From: Rhizobiales bacterium 64-17
Lineage (GTDB): Bacteria; Pseudomonadota; Alphaproteobacteria; Rhizobiales; Xanthobacteraceae
DNA length: 64,000 bases
Direction of reading: 5' to 3'
Assembly (NCBI GenBank): GCA_001899285.1
Contig: MKWA01000009.1
Span: 131,776-195,775, forward strand
The translations under genes and the position numbers were made by a program. The notes under the pieces are model-generated. The model was given only the letters and a program-made list of their open reading frames with translations, was not told the DNA's origin and did no database searches. This document shows, piece by piece, positions 1 through 9,769 of this stretch (positions are counted from its first letter, which is position 1; every line of letters starts with the position of its first letter).

Positions 1-1350
1 ATCGCCGCCGGCTTCCTGCGCCTCGGCACCTATGTGAAATTCCTGCCGTTCCCGGTCACGGTCGGCTTCACCGCCGCGATCGCGGTGATCATCGCCGCCA
101 GTCAGGTGAAGGATCTGCTCGGCCTCACGCTGACCGGAAAAGAACCCGGACCGCTGCTGCAGAAAATCCCGGTACTGGCGCAGGCGTCCGGCACGCTCAA
201 TCCCGCTGCGCTCGGCCTCGCCGTTCTCACCATCGTCATCATCGCGGCGCTGCGCAAATGGCGGCCGCATTGGCCCGGCATCCTGATCGCGGTTGCGGCG
301 GCGACGCTCGCCACCACGCTGTTCGGGCTGCCGGTGCAAACCATCGGCACGCAGTTCGGCGGCATTCCCAACAGCCTGCCGGCGCCGGCGCTGCCGGTCT
401 TCTCGCTTGCGCGGATGCAGGCGGTGCTGCCCGATGCCGCTGCCTTTGCGCTCCTTGGCGCAATCGAATCCCTGCTCTCCGCCGTGGTCGCCGACGGCAT
501 GACCGGCCGCCGCCATCGCGCGAATTGCGAGCTGGTGGCGCAGGGCATCGCCAATATCGGCTCGGCGCTGTTCGGCGGCATCTGCGCCACCGGCACCATC
601 GCCCGCACTGCCACCAATATCCGCGCCGGCGCGCGCGGCCCGATCGCCGGCATGGTGCATTCCGCCGTGCTGCTCGGCTTCATGCTGGTCGCCGCGCCGC
701 TCGCCCACGACATTCCGCTCGCCGCGCTCGCCGGCGTGCTGATCACCGTCGCCTGGAACATGGTGGAGCGCGACGCGCTGGTGACGCTGTTCCGCTCCTC
801 GCGCGGCGACACCGTGGTTTTGCTCGCGACCTTCCTGCTCACCGTGTTCGACGACCTGATGACCGGCATCGTCGTCGGCTTCGGCATCGGCACGCTGCTG
901 TTCGTCAGCCGCATCGCGCAGGCAACCGGCGTTGCCGCGGAAACGCCGTTCGCGCCGCAGGACACGGCCGATCACGGTGACGGCGAGCGCACGCCCTACG
1001 ATGCGTCGCTCGCCACCGACCCGCGCGTCATCGTCTATCGCATTACCGGCGCGTTCTTCTTCGGCGTCGCGTCCGCTGTCGGCGAGGCGCTTGACTTCAT
1101 GAGCGACGACCGCTGCAAGGTGCTGATCGTCGATTTCTCCGGCGTGCCGTTTCTGGATTCCACCGCCGCCAACACCATCGAGGGCATCGGCCGCAAGGCG
1201 CGCCAGCGCGGCGTGACGATGATCGTCACCGGCGCCTCACCGGCGCTGCGGCGCACATTGACCGCGCACGGCGTGACGCCACCGCTCGCGACTTACGAGA
1301 GCACGATCGACAGCGCGCTCGAAACCGCGCGGACGCTGATGCCGGCGTAA
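1..1350 (+). CDS. SulP family anion permease, 5' end outside window
   Basis: Inner-membrane anion (sulfate or related) transporter. The reading frame is open from base 1, so the N-terminal part lies upstream; the GTG at 34 is an internal codon. About 450 residues are present. The first part is the hydrophobic SulP core, starting in the conserved segment GTYVKFLPFPVTVGFTAA. From about base 1015 to 1330 a soluble STAS domain follows, with VLIVDFSGVPFLDSTAA as its phosphate-loop-like stretch. The family is clear, but the substrate (sulfate, bicarbonate, dicarboxylate) cannot be read from the sequence. The gene converges on the YqhA-family gene, whose stop lies 30 bases away. Confidence 0.9.
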   Translation: MAAGFLRLGTYVKFLPFPVTVGFTAAIAVIIAASQVKDLLGLTLTGKEPGPLLQKIPVLAQASGTLNPAALGLAVLTIVIIAALRKWRPHWPGILIAVAAATLATTLFGLPVQTIGTQFGGIPNSLPAPALPVFSLARMQAVLPDAAAFALLGAIESLLSAVVADGMTGRRHRANCELVAQGIANIGSALFGGICATGTIARTATNIRAGARGPIAGMVHSAVLLGFMLVAAPLAHDIPLAALAGVLITVAWNMVERDALVTLFRSSRGDTVVLLATFLLTVFDDLMTGIVVGFGIGTLLFVSRIAQATGVAAETPFAPQDTADHGDGERTPYDASLATDPRVIVYRITGAFFFGVASAVGEALDFMSDDRCKVLIVDFSGVPFLDSTAANTIEGIGRKARQRGVTMIVTGASPALRRTLTAHGVTPPLATYESTIDSALETARTLMPA

Positions 1351-1380
1351 CCTCGCTAACGCAGCGGCGATTTCCGACGT

Positions 1381-1998
1381 CTAGTGCTTGCGGTGCTTGA
1401 TGGGCTTGCCGTCCTCGCCGTGCGGCTGCGTCTCGGCGAGCTGGCCGAGCCGGTCCACATAGGCGATACCGACCGCCGACAGGATGAACACGATGTGGAT
1501 GATGGTCTGCCACATCACGCCTTCGGCGGTGTAGTTGGTGGTGCGCCCGGCGCCGCCGAGATTGCCCGCCTCGATGAAGGTGCGCAGCAGGTGGATCGAC
1601 GAGATGCCGATGATCGCCATCGCCAGCTTGATCTTCAGCACGCTGGCATTGACGTGCGACAGCCACTCCGGCTGATCGGGATGACCGTCAAGATCGAGCC
1701 GCGACACGAAGGTCTCGTAGCCGCCGACGATGACCATCACCAAGAGGTTGGAGATCATCACCACGTCGATCAGCCCGAGCACCACCAGCATGATCTGCTG
1801 CTCGGAGAAATCGAACGAGTGGTTGACCAGGTGCCACAGTTCCTTGAGGAACAGGATGACATAGACGCCCTGGGCGATGATCAGCCCGAGATAAAGCGGC
1901 AGCTGCAGCCAGCGCGACGAGAAGATCAGCGCCGGCAGCGGCCGCAGTTGCCGCGCCAGCGCAGGCGGAGGCAGCGGCGTTTCGGGTGTCATCGACAT
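1381..1998 (-). CDS. YqhA/TIGR00645 family inner membrane protein
   Basis: A 205-residue membrane protein of the UPF0114 (YqhA, TIGR00645) family, whose function is unknown. It has an N-terminal Pro-rich tail, then about four hydrophobic segments: near residues 30-50 ([19 protein letters not shown]), 70-90, 125-140 and 165-185. The segment between helices 2 and 3 holds the family-like [21 protein letters not shown]. The charged tail ends in [11 protein letters not shown] at 1998 has GGAGAA about 9 bases upstream, and a TATAAA at 2023-2028 could be its -10 element. Length fits the family. Confidence 0.85.
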   Translation of the reverse strand: MSMTPETPLPPPALARQLRPLPALIFSSRWLQLPLYLGLIIAQGVYVILFLKELWHLVNHSFDFSEQQIMLVVLGLIDVVMISNLLVMVIVGGYETFVSRLDLDGHPDQPEWLSHVNASVLKIKLAMAIIGISSIHLLRTFIEAGNLGGAGRTTNYTAEGVMWQTIIHIVFILSAVGIAYVDRLGQLAETQPHGEDGKPIKHRKH

Positions 1999-2712
1999 GC
2001 GGGTGGTTCTCCTTTGCGCCGATTTATATGCGATTCGCGTGTGACGGCTGTGTGGACTTCGGGTGCCACATCAACCGCCGCGATGTCGCAGGTGCAGGAG
2101 CCGCTGAGGTCGCACGCGCTCCATGGGAAGAAGTGAAAAACCGCGCTTTCGTCGTCCGATGCGATTGTCAAACAGCCCGCCTGTTTTCGGACAAGCGTGA
2201 TCGCCCCTGTTGTTTGCGGCGCGGGGACGCCGAAGTTCTGTTTCGTCCCTCATTCCATGAATGAGGGGGACGGAGCGCCGCGAAGCGCAACGTCTTAGCC
2301 ACCGCTCACACGTCACCGCGTGAACGGAGCGCATCTCTCCTGCGAAAGAGAGACACGCGCGCCTTGCGGCGCTCCACCCAGCCAAGCTTGCGCAGGCTGG
2401 GCTTTGTCATGGGCGGCGATTTCGCTCCCCGGGACCGTGCTTCCGGGGCGCGGACAGATGGAGTTGTCGATCCTTGCGGGATCGGACCCCACCGGTTCCC
2501 GCGGGCTTTGGCCCGCCTTCGTCCTACCCCGTCCAGCCCTTGCGGGCGGCCCCACTTAGTTGGGGCGGACGGCAAACCCAAGGCGTCCCGGACGCAGGGT
2601 GCGAGACCTGCGCGCGGGCGCCGCCTCTCTCACACCCTCAAGACGCCTCATGAGAGCGCCCCTCAGCAGAGAGAATAGGAATATATACCGAAATATTATG
2701 TTTGTCAATCTT
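1999..2712. other. 714-base gap: array of short hairpins, no convincing gene
   Basis: No open frame here looks coding on either strand. The left third holds the YqhA promoter region. From about 2247 to 2600 many short perfect inverted repeats follow one another, several with a TTGC or TTGCG loop: 2247-2267 (CCCTCATTC arms), 2334-2353 (TCTCTC/GAGAGA), 2359-2372 (GCGCC-TTGC-GGCGC), 2378-2400 (CCAGCC/GGCTGG), then a GATCC-TTGCG-GGATC unit, a GCGGGC/GCCCGC unit, GCCC-TTGC-GGGC, and GCCCCA/TGGGGC. The right edge (about 2670-2712) turns abruptly AT-rich and leads into the orphan gene. It could be a structured non-coding element or the remnant of a mobile one. Confidence 0.55.
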
Positions 2713-3402
2713 TTAAAATAGCGTCCCGCTCTCCTCCTTACGACGGCGTACGCGCGGTGGTCGCCGCTGATATTCATCCCACGCCGCAACGAAACGCGCC
2801 CAAAACCTCATCAAGTCCCCTTCATCGAGAGGGTGCGCACGTTTCCAGTCTAGGCATGAAAATCTCCGAGTATTGGCTTTTTCTTCCATCGAAACTGACA
2901 CAAAATCCAAATCGTAGGATTTAAATTCTTTTTGCCGATCAAGTAATGCCATCCTCAATATTGCAGCTACCGCACTTACCTGATGATCATTCAATGGCTT
3001 CATCCAAAAATACAGAACCAACAACCGAGGCTGGGGCAACTCTCGAACCCAGATAGGCGCAATACGAAGTTTCATTCCGTTGGGAATTGTTGTCGACAGC
3101 CCAATCTTTGAAACACGTGATCTCGGTTGTTTAAGCAAGAAATCCCGAGAATGGTTCAGTACATCAACAGCGCAGCCTCGTTCTCTTCCATCGAGTCTCT
3201 CCGCCTCCTCTATCGCACGCTCCCACGAGAGATCTCCTGAAAGAACTGAACAGAACAACCGCCGAGCAGGCTCATACACAGGCGGAGATGGTTTCTCTGC
3301 CTTAAAAAGCAAATCGATTGTCTTTTCTCGATCGTCAAAAACCATCGACGCAGTTGAAAGAAACGAAGGCAACTCCCGCAACTTCTTACCGTAAGCCACC
3401 AT
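2713..3402 (-). CDS. hypothetical protein, AT-richer orphan gene
   Basis: A 229-residue protein I do not recognise. It looks soluble, with no signal peptide or membrane span, a middle beta-like stretch (IAPIWVRELPQPRLLVLYFW), and a basic C-terminal tail (RRPPRVRRRKEESGTLF). ATG at 3402 has GGAGAG 7 bases upstream. Codon and base use are clearly more AT-rich than all neighbours, which suggests horizontal acquisition. The promoter side has a perfect TATAAT -10 hexamer overlapped by a 17-base palindrome, so expression is probably repressed by a DNA-binding protein. It is flanked by a hairpin array on one side and a short selenoprotein-like gene on the other. Confidence 0.7.
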   Translation of the reverse strand: MVAYGKKLRELPSFLSTASMVFDDREKTIDLLFKAEKPSPPVYEPARRLFCSVLSGDLSWERAIEEAERLDGRERGCAVDVLNHSRDFLLKQPRSRVSKIGLSTTIPNGMKLRIAPIWVRELPQPRLLVLYFWMKPLNDHQVSAVAAILRMALLDRQKEFKSYDLDFVSVSMEEKANTRRFSCLDWKRAHPLDEGDLMRFWARFVAAWDEYQRRPPRVRRRKEESGTLF

Positions 3403-3431
3403 TTTGTCTCTCCGACTCGATGCGCAATTGA

Positions 3432-3460
3432 ATTATACGCATTCCGTATATATCGGAGCA
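3432..3460 (-). promoter_or_regulatory. promoter with palindromic operator for the 2713-3402 gene
   Basis: Reading the minus strand, a consensus -10 TATAAT lies at 3437-3432, about 30 bases before the ATG. The hexamer 17 bases upstream (3460-3455, TGCTCC) is a poor -35. A perfect inverted repeat TATACG-N5-CGTATA spans 3434-3450 and overlaps the -10 element and the spacer, which is where a repressor or a spacer-binding activator would sit. No matching regulator is encoded next to it. Confidence 0.6.
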
Positions 3461-3605
3461 CGCGGCCGATCCTCTTCGAAGGGTGGCATGGCAGATGGAG
3501 CGATCATTCGTCAGCGTCTAAAAATTGGGTCATCTCGACCAGATCGCTGTGCTAACTTTCCCAGCAGCTATTTCAGTTTCATGATCCACGTTGCGGATAT
3601 CGTCC

Positions 3606-3821
3606 ATGCTCATCACCATCCACTACTGCGGCAGTTGAGGCTACGAGCCCAAAGCCCTCCGTGCGGGGGCCAGACTGCGGGAACGAACCGGCGCCGAGAT
3701 CGAGCTGATCCGCTCGTCGGGCGGCGTATTCGAGATCGCCGTGAACGGCGAATTGAAATTTTCCAAACAGGCGCTCGGCCGGTTTCCGGCCGATGCGGAG
3801 ATCGACGCGATCGCGCGATGA
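3606..3821 (+). CDS. SelW/Rdx-family selenoprotein with in-frame UGA (CxxU)
   Basis: Translation from ATG 3606 gives MLITIHYCGS, then TGA at 3636-3638, then GYEPKALRAGARLRERTG and on to a TGA stop at 3819-3821: 71 codons. Read as selenocysteine, the TGA completes a CGSU redox motif just after the first beta strand. This matches the SelW/SelT/SelH (TIGR02174, thioredoxin-like Rdx) fold, and the later FEIAVNGELKFSKQALGRFP matches the family's second half. The frame stays coding-like on both sides of the TGA. A SECIS-like hairpin follows the UGA. An upstream in-frame stop at 3582 limits the start to ATG 3606 or TTG 3591; the Shine-Dalgarno is weak. No sel genes are in the window. The alternative is a CxxC homologue with a nonsense mutation, which I think less likely. 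Confidence 0.82.
3639..3673 (+). promoter_or_regulatory. candidate bacterial SECIS hairpin
   Basis: Directly 3' of the UGA the RNA can fold with G3654-C3670, C3655-G3669, C3656-G3668 and C3657-G3667, a bulged U3658, then C3659-G3666 and C3660-G3665, closing a GUGC loop at 3661-3664. Features known for bacterial SECIS elements are present: a small apical loop that starts with G (here GU), a bulged U on the 5' side, and a UGA-to-loop distance of 22 bases. It would be bound by SelB to insert Sec. The fold is worked out by hand, not computed. Confidence 0.65.
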
Positions 3822-3834
3822 GAGCGTCCTCGGC

Positions 3835-4920
3835 TTACGCCGCTAGTTCGATCCGGTTACGCCCGGCCTGTTTGGCGCGATAAAGCCCGGCATCGGCCGC
3901 GCGCATCAGCTTGGCGATGTCGTCGAGACGGTGCGTGCTGTGCGTCATGCCGCCCGACAGCGTGACCGAGAACCGGCTGCCGTGGCTGACGATCTCCTGC
4001 GCCTCGACGGCGCCGCGTACGCGCTCGACCACATCATAGGCATCCTGCGACGACAGATCCGGCAGGATCGCCGCGAATTCCTCGCCGCCGATCCGTGCCA
4101 CGAAATCCGACGGTCGCAGCGTGCGCAGCATGGTCTCCGCACAGGCGCAGAGCGCGGCGTCGCCGGCAGCGTGACCATAGCGGTCGTTGACCGCCTTGAA
4201 ACGATCGACGTCGAGGAACACCACCGCGAACGGCTCGTCGGCCGCCATGTGCTGCTGCAGGCGCCGCTCGAACGCGCGGCGATTGTAAAGCCCGGTGAGC
4301 GGATCGCGCAGCGCCGCCTCGCGTAGCACGCGCGCGCCACGCTCATAGGCGATCGACAAGGCGAACGCACCGCTCCCGACCGTATGGAATAGGCCGCCGA
4401 ATACACCGATCAGCAGCATGATGTCGTCCGGCAACGCACCCGCGATCGGCGCACCGAACACGATGCCCTGCCCGGCGCGAACGGTGAACGCGACCGCGAG
4501 CATGCCGTAGGCCGCGATCAGACCGTAGCGTGACGGCAGCCGGTCGCCGCGGTCGCGCAGGAATTCGTAGGTGATGGCGATGCTCCAGGCGGCGAACGTG
4601 CCGTTCACCAACAGGAAGCGGAGACCGTGATCCACCAGCGACGGCACCGGATAGAGGCTCAACGTCAACAATGCCGGGAGGAAGACCGTCCGCAGCGGCG
4701 CGGCGCGCCCGCCGAATTGACGCGCGGCGCGCCAGCGAAACCCAAGCCCGAGCACCAGCAGGCTGTTGGCCAAAGCCAGCGCGATACTGAACCGGTCTGC
4801 CGGCAGCAGCATGAAGCACACCATGGACATCACCATCACCAGATTGGCGATGATCCACGACAGCCAGCAGCGCTCCTGCCGCCGACTGAGCCAGGCGGTG
4901 AAAAACGCCAGCGCCATCAC
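3835..4920 (-). CDS. membrane GGDEF diguanylate cyclase
   Basis: Probable inner-membrane c-di-GMP synthase, at least 361 residues. The N-terminal half is hydrophobic (about five or six spans) with no known sensor motif. The C-terminal GGDEF domain starts near RDPLTGLYNRRAF and has the active-site GGEEF and an RPSD inhibitory (I-site RxxD) motif five residues before it, so product feedback is likely. The start is uncertain: the frame is open and hydrophobic back to a stop at 5050-5052 (for example QAAILALFAANAVILAV), but the only ordinary start codons are GTG 4923 and ATG 4920, which would cut into the first membrane helix. The gene converges on the selenoprotein-like gene, with 13 bases between them. 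Confidence 0.88.
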   Translation of the reverse strand: MMALAFFTAWLSRRQERCWLSWIIANLVMVMSMVCFMLLPADRFSIALALANSLLVLGLGFRWRAARQFGGRAAPLRTVFLPALLTLSLYPVPSLVDHGLRFLLVNGTFAAWSIAITYEFLRDRGDRLPSRYGLIAAYGMLAVAFTVRAGQGIVFGAPIAGALPDDIMLLIGVFGGLFHTVGSGAFALSIAYERGARVLREAALRDPLTGLYNRRAFERRLQQHMAADEPFAVVFLDVDRFKAVNDRYGHAAGDAALCACAETMLRTLRPSDFVARIGGEEFAAILPDLSSQDAYDVVERVRGAVEAQEIVSHGSRFSVTLSGGMTHSTHRLDDIAKLMRAADAGLYRAKQAGRNRIELAA

Positions 4921-5114
4921 GGCCAGAATGACCGCATTCGCCGCGAACAGTGCGAGGATGGCCGCCTGCGTGATGTTGCCGGAAACAGGAATGACGCGCG
5001 AGACCGCTGGAACAGATGGAAAGGCTGCTCCGGTGATAGACGCGACGCGCTAAGATTGCTTTACGAGTTTGGGTAAAAGCCGCGCTAACCATGCGCGCGC
5101 ATGGTGCAAAAACT

Positions 5115-6737
5115 CTAACTGCGCAAGCCCGGCGCTTCCTGGCCGGTGCGCGCGACATATTCGGTGTAGCCGCCGCCGTAGGCGTGCACGCCCTCCGGCG
5201 TCAGCTCCAGCACGCGGTTCGACAGCGCGGCGAGGAAGTGCCGGTCATGCGAGACGAACAGCATGGTGCCCTCGAAATCCGCCAGCGCCTTGATCAGCAT
5301 CTCCTTGGTCGCCATATCGAGATGGTTGGTCGGCTCGTCGAGCACCAGGAAATTCGGCGGATCGTAGAGCATCAGCGCCATGACGAGTCGCGCCTTCTCG
5401 CCGCCGGACAGAACGCGGCAACGCTTCTCGACATCGTCGCCGGAAAATCCGAAGCAGCCGGCGAGCGTGCGCAGCGAGCCCTGCCCAGCCTGCGGAAACG
5501 CATCCTCCAGCGCCTCGAACACGGTGCGCTCGCCGTCGAGCAGGTCCATCGCATGCTGCGCGAAGTAACCCATCTTGACGCTGCCGCCGACCGCGACGCT
5601 GCCGGCATCGGGCTCGGCGGTGCCGGCAATCAGCTTCAGCAGCGTGGATTTGCCCGCGCCGTTCACGCCCATCACGCACCAGCGTTCGCGGCGGCGTATC
5701 TGGAAGTCGAGCCCGTCATAGATGCGCAGCGCGCCATAGCTCTTGTTGACGCTTTTCAGCGTCGCGACATCCTCGCCGGAGCGCGGCGCCGGCGGAAAGT
5801 CGAACTGCACGGTCTCGCGCCGGCGCGGCGGCTCGACCCGCTCGATCTTCTCCAGCTTCTTGACGCGGCTCTGCACCTGCGCGGCGTGCGACGCGCGCGC
5901 CTTGAACCGCTCGATGAATTTGATCTCTTTCGCCAGCATCGCCTGCTGGCGCTCGAACTGCGCCTGCTGCTGTTTCTCCGACAGCGCGCGCTGCTGCTCG
6001 TAGAATTCATAGTCGCCGGAATAGGTGGTGAGCGTGCCGGCGTCGATCTCGATGATCTTGTTGACGATCCGGTTCATGAACTCGCGGTCGTGCGAGGTCA
6101 TGAGCAGCGCACCCTCATAGCCTTTGAGGAACTGTTCGAGCCAGATCAGGCTTTCGAGGTCGAGATGGTTCGACGGTTCGTCGAGCAGCATCGCATCCGG
6201 ACGCATCAGGAGAATGCGGGCGAGGCCGACGCGCATCTTCCAGCCGCCGGAGAGCGCGCCGACATCGCCCTCCATCATCTCCTGCGAGAAACCAAGTCCG
6301 GCGAGCACTTCGCGGGCGCGCGCATCAAGCGCATAACCGTCGAGATCCTGAAAGCGCGCCTGCACCTCGCCATAACGTTCGAGGATCGCTTCCATCTCGT
6401 CGGCACGGTCGGGATCGGTCATCGCCGCTTCGAGGTCGCGCAGTTCGGCGGCGACACCCGAAACCGGGCCGGCGCCATCCATCACCGCAGCGACGGCGCT
6501 CTGGCCCGCCATCTCGCCGATATCCTGGCTGAAATAGCCGATGGTGACGCCGCGATCGACCGAGACTTGTCCTTCGTCGGGCTGATCCTCGCCGGCGATC
6601 ATGCGGAACAGCGTCGACTTGCCGGCGCCGTTCGGGCCGACCAAGCCGATCTTCTCGCCGCGCTGCAACGCCGCCGATGCCTCGATGAACAGGATCTGGT
6701 GGCCGTTCTGCTTGCTGATGGTGTCGAGGCGGATCAT
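5115..6737 (-). CDS. ABC-F family ATPase
   Basis: Cytoplasmic ABC-F protein (540 residues) with two ATPase cassettes and no membrane domain; relatives act on the ribosome. Cassette 1 has GPNGAGKST near residue 35, signature LSGGWKMRVGLARILL and Walker B LLDEPSNHLD. A charged coiled linker (about 240-300, EQQRALSEKQQQAQFERQQ) follows. Cassette 2 has GVNGAGKST, LSGGEKARLVMALML and [11 protein letters not shown]. The LSGGW signature and linker resemble the Uup/YheS type rather than EttA. A role in rescue of stalled ribosomes or in translation is inference. It is downstream of tam in the same direction, with about 54 bases between them. Confidence 0.88.
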   Translation of the reverse strand: MIRLDTISKQNGHQILFIEASAALQRGEKIGLVGPNGAGKSTLFRMIAGEDQPDEGQVSVDRGVTIGYFSQDIGEMAGQSAVAAVMDGAGPVSGVAAELRDLEAAMTDPDRADEMEAILERYGEVQARFQDLDGYALDARAREVLAGLGFSQEMMEGDVGALSGGWKMRVGLARILLMRPDAMLLDEPSNHLDLESLIWLEQFLKGYEGALLMTSHDREFMNRIVNKIIEIDAGTLTTYSGDYEFYEQQRALSEKQQQAQFERQQAMLAKEIKFIERFKARASHAAQVQSRVKKLEKIERVEPPRRRETVQFDFPPAPRSGEDVATLKSVNKSYGALRIYDGLDFQIRRRERWCVMGVNGAGKSTLLKLIAGTAEPDAGSVAVGGSVKMGYFAQHAMDLLDGERTVFEALEDAFPQAGQGSLRTLAGCFGFSGDDVEKRCRVLSGGEKARLVMALMLYDPPNFLVLDEPTNHLDMATKEMLIKALADFEGTMLFVSHDRHFLAALSNRVLELTPEGVHAYGGGYTEYVARTGQEAPGLRS

Positions 6738-6791
6738 GGACAGGTCCGGGAGCGCGCGCGGCGCGCCGTTTGAAGATGACAGAGGGTGGCG

Positions 6792-7558
6792 CTACTTCAC
6801 CGCCACGAGGAACAGGCGCGGAAACCGCAGCAGACACTTGCCGTCATATTGCCGCGGATAGGCCGTGGCGAGGCGCGCCTGATAGGCGGCAAGGAAGTCG
6901 TCGCCGCGCTCCTTGAGCGCGTCGAGATAGGGCCGCAGCCGCGAGCCCTTGAACCATTCGACGATGCCGGCGGCACCGTCGATCGGATGCTCATAGAGCG
7001 TGTGCCAGATGTCGAAGCCACGGCAGCGCGGCCGCAACCGGTCGTAATAGACCGACACCGGCGGCAGGTCGTCGCGCAGCACGGCGGCGGACGCGAGCGT
7101 GTCCCGCCACGGCGCCGCGCCGGCGAGATCGCGCAGCAGCGCGTGCGACGGCTCGGCGCCATTGTCGGGCATCTGTACGGCGAGCACGCCGCCCGGCGGC
7201 AGCGCGTCGATCAGCCGTTCCAGCACCGCCAGATGGTCCGGCACCCACTGGAACGTGGCGTTGGAATAAAACAGGTCGGCGTCGCGCGGCGGCGTCCAGG
7301 TGGCGAGATCCGCTTGCAGAAAATCGACGCCGGGCAGCCGCGCCCGCGCCTTCGCCAGCATGTCGGGCGAGGAATCGACGCCGGTCAGCGCCGCATCCGG
7401 CCAGCGCGCGCGCAGGATCTCGGTGGAGTTGCCGGGGCCGCAGCCGAGATCGAAGACGCGCCGCGGCGCCGCGAGCGGCACCTGTGCGGCGAGGTCGCGC
7501 GCCGGGCGCGACCTCTGGTCCTCGAACTTGAGATATTGCTGCGCGCTCCAGTCGGCCA

Positions 7559-7559
<1 letters not shown>
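6792..7559 (-). CDS. tam: trans-aconitate 2-methyltransferase
   Basis: SAM-dependent methyltransferase of 255 residues, cytoplasmic. It begins [19 protein letters not shown], the characteristic Tam start. The SAM-binding motif I is [13 protein letters not shown] (about residues 36-48), with GVDSSPDML as the acidic second motif and [13 protein letters not shown] following. Tam methylates trans-aconitate, an inhibitor of the TCA cycle formed from cis-aconitate. The start codon overlaps the ettA stop (TGATG at 7561-7557), so translation is probably coupled to ettA. A longer reading frame upstream is ignored because it runs inside ettA. Confidence 0.88.
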
Positions 7560-9214
<1,655 letters not shown>

Positions 9215-9538
9215 CGCAACCTCTCGACAACTTTTGACCCACCGGACCGGCGCTCGCGCAGGTCCGTCAGGCGCCGGTCGCGCACCGGCGCGGGTTCCGG
9301 GCGGCGCTCTGTCGGGGAATGGCGCTGATGTAACGGCGCCGGTGCGCAGGCGCAAGTTTCATAGGGCAAGTTTCAAAGCGGCTTTTCGGCCACAGTCGAA
9401 CACCAAATGGAAAGCCTGTGCGTCAAAACACACGGCCGCGGGCGCGCCGGCGACCGGGCGTTAAGACCTGTCGCATTAGGGTTGACGCCATGAACCTCGG
9501 CCGCGCCCGGCGCGACCAAGATAGGGTGACGGCATGGG
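9215..9538. other. intergenic region before ettA
   Basis: This 324-base gap separates ettA (leftward) from a small rightward ORF. It holds the ettA Shine-Dalgarno (GAGAGG) and, farther up, a direct repeat GCAAGTTTCA at 9352-9361 and 9366-9375. On the minus strand this reads TGAAACTTGC twice with a 14-base period and lies in the likely promoter zone. I see no gene, terminator or RNA structure that I can name. Confidence 0.4.
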
Positions 9539-9769
9539 ATGATGACCATGCCAGCCACCGAACGCATCAGTGTTGTGGGTGTTGCGATGACCGCAGCGAG
9601 ACTGGCCGTGAGCTTTTTCATCCACCTGCCGCGCCCGCTGGCGCGGGCTGCCGGCCAGATCGGCCGCCTTCTGACCCGCGTGGTCGACCCCTACCGGCCT
9701 GAGAAGCATTACATGCGCGGCCCCGGCCCGAAGTGCCGCTCCCGCGGCTATCCGCCCGCCTCGCGCTGA
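9539..9769 (+). CDS. small hypothetical protein
   Basis: A 76-codon frame starting in MMTMPATERISVVGVAMTAA. It has a moderately hydrophobic amphipathic stretch (AARLAVSFFIHLPRPLARAAG), then a basic tail with PYRPEKHYMRGPGPKCRSRG. Several ATGs (9533-9550) could start it. Its 3' end overlaps the 3' end of nrdB on the other strand by 22 bases. I do not recognise the family. The Tyr/Lys/Gly-rich end looks like a real small protein rather than noise, but codon evidence is thin. Confidence 0.4.
   Translation: MMTMPATERISVVGVAMTAARLAVSFFIHLPRPLARAAGQIGRLLTRVVDPYRPEKHYMRGPGPKCRSRGYPPASR

Noticed and set aside
3404-3883. 159-codon plus-strand frame across the selenoprotein gene
   Set aside because: It is in another frame; its sequence is Arg-rich and unlike any family, while the 3606 frame matches SelW on both sides of the TGA.
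5091-6773. Long plus-strand open frame of 560 codons opposite the ABC-F gene
   Set aside because: It is the antisense shadow of a clear two-cassette ATPase; its sequence is Arg/His/Gln-rich without domains.
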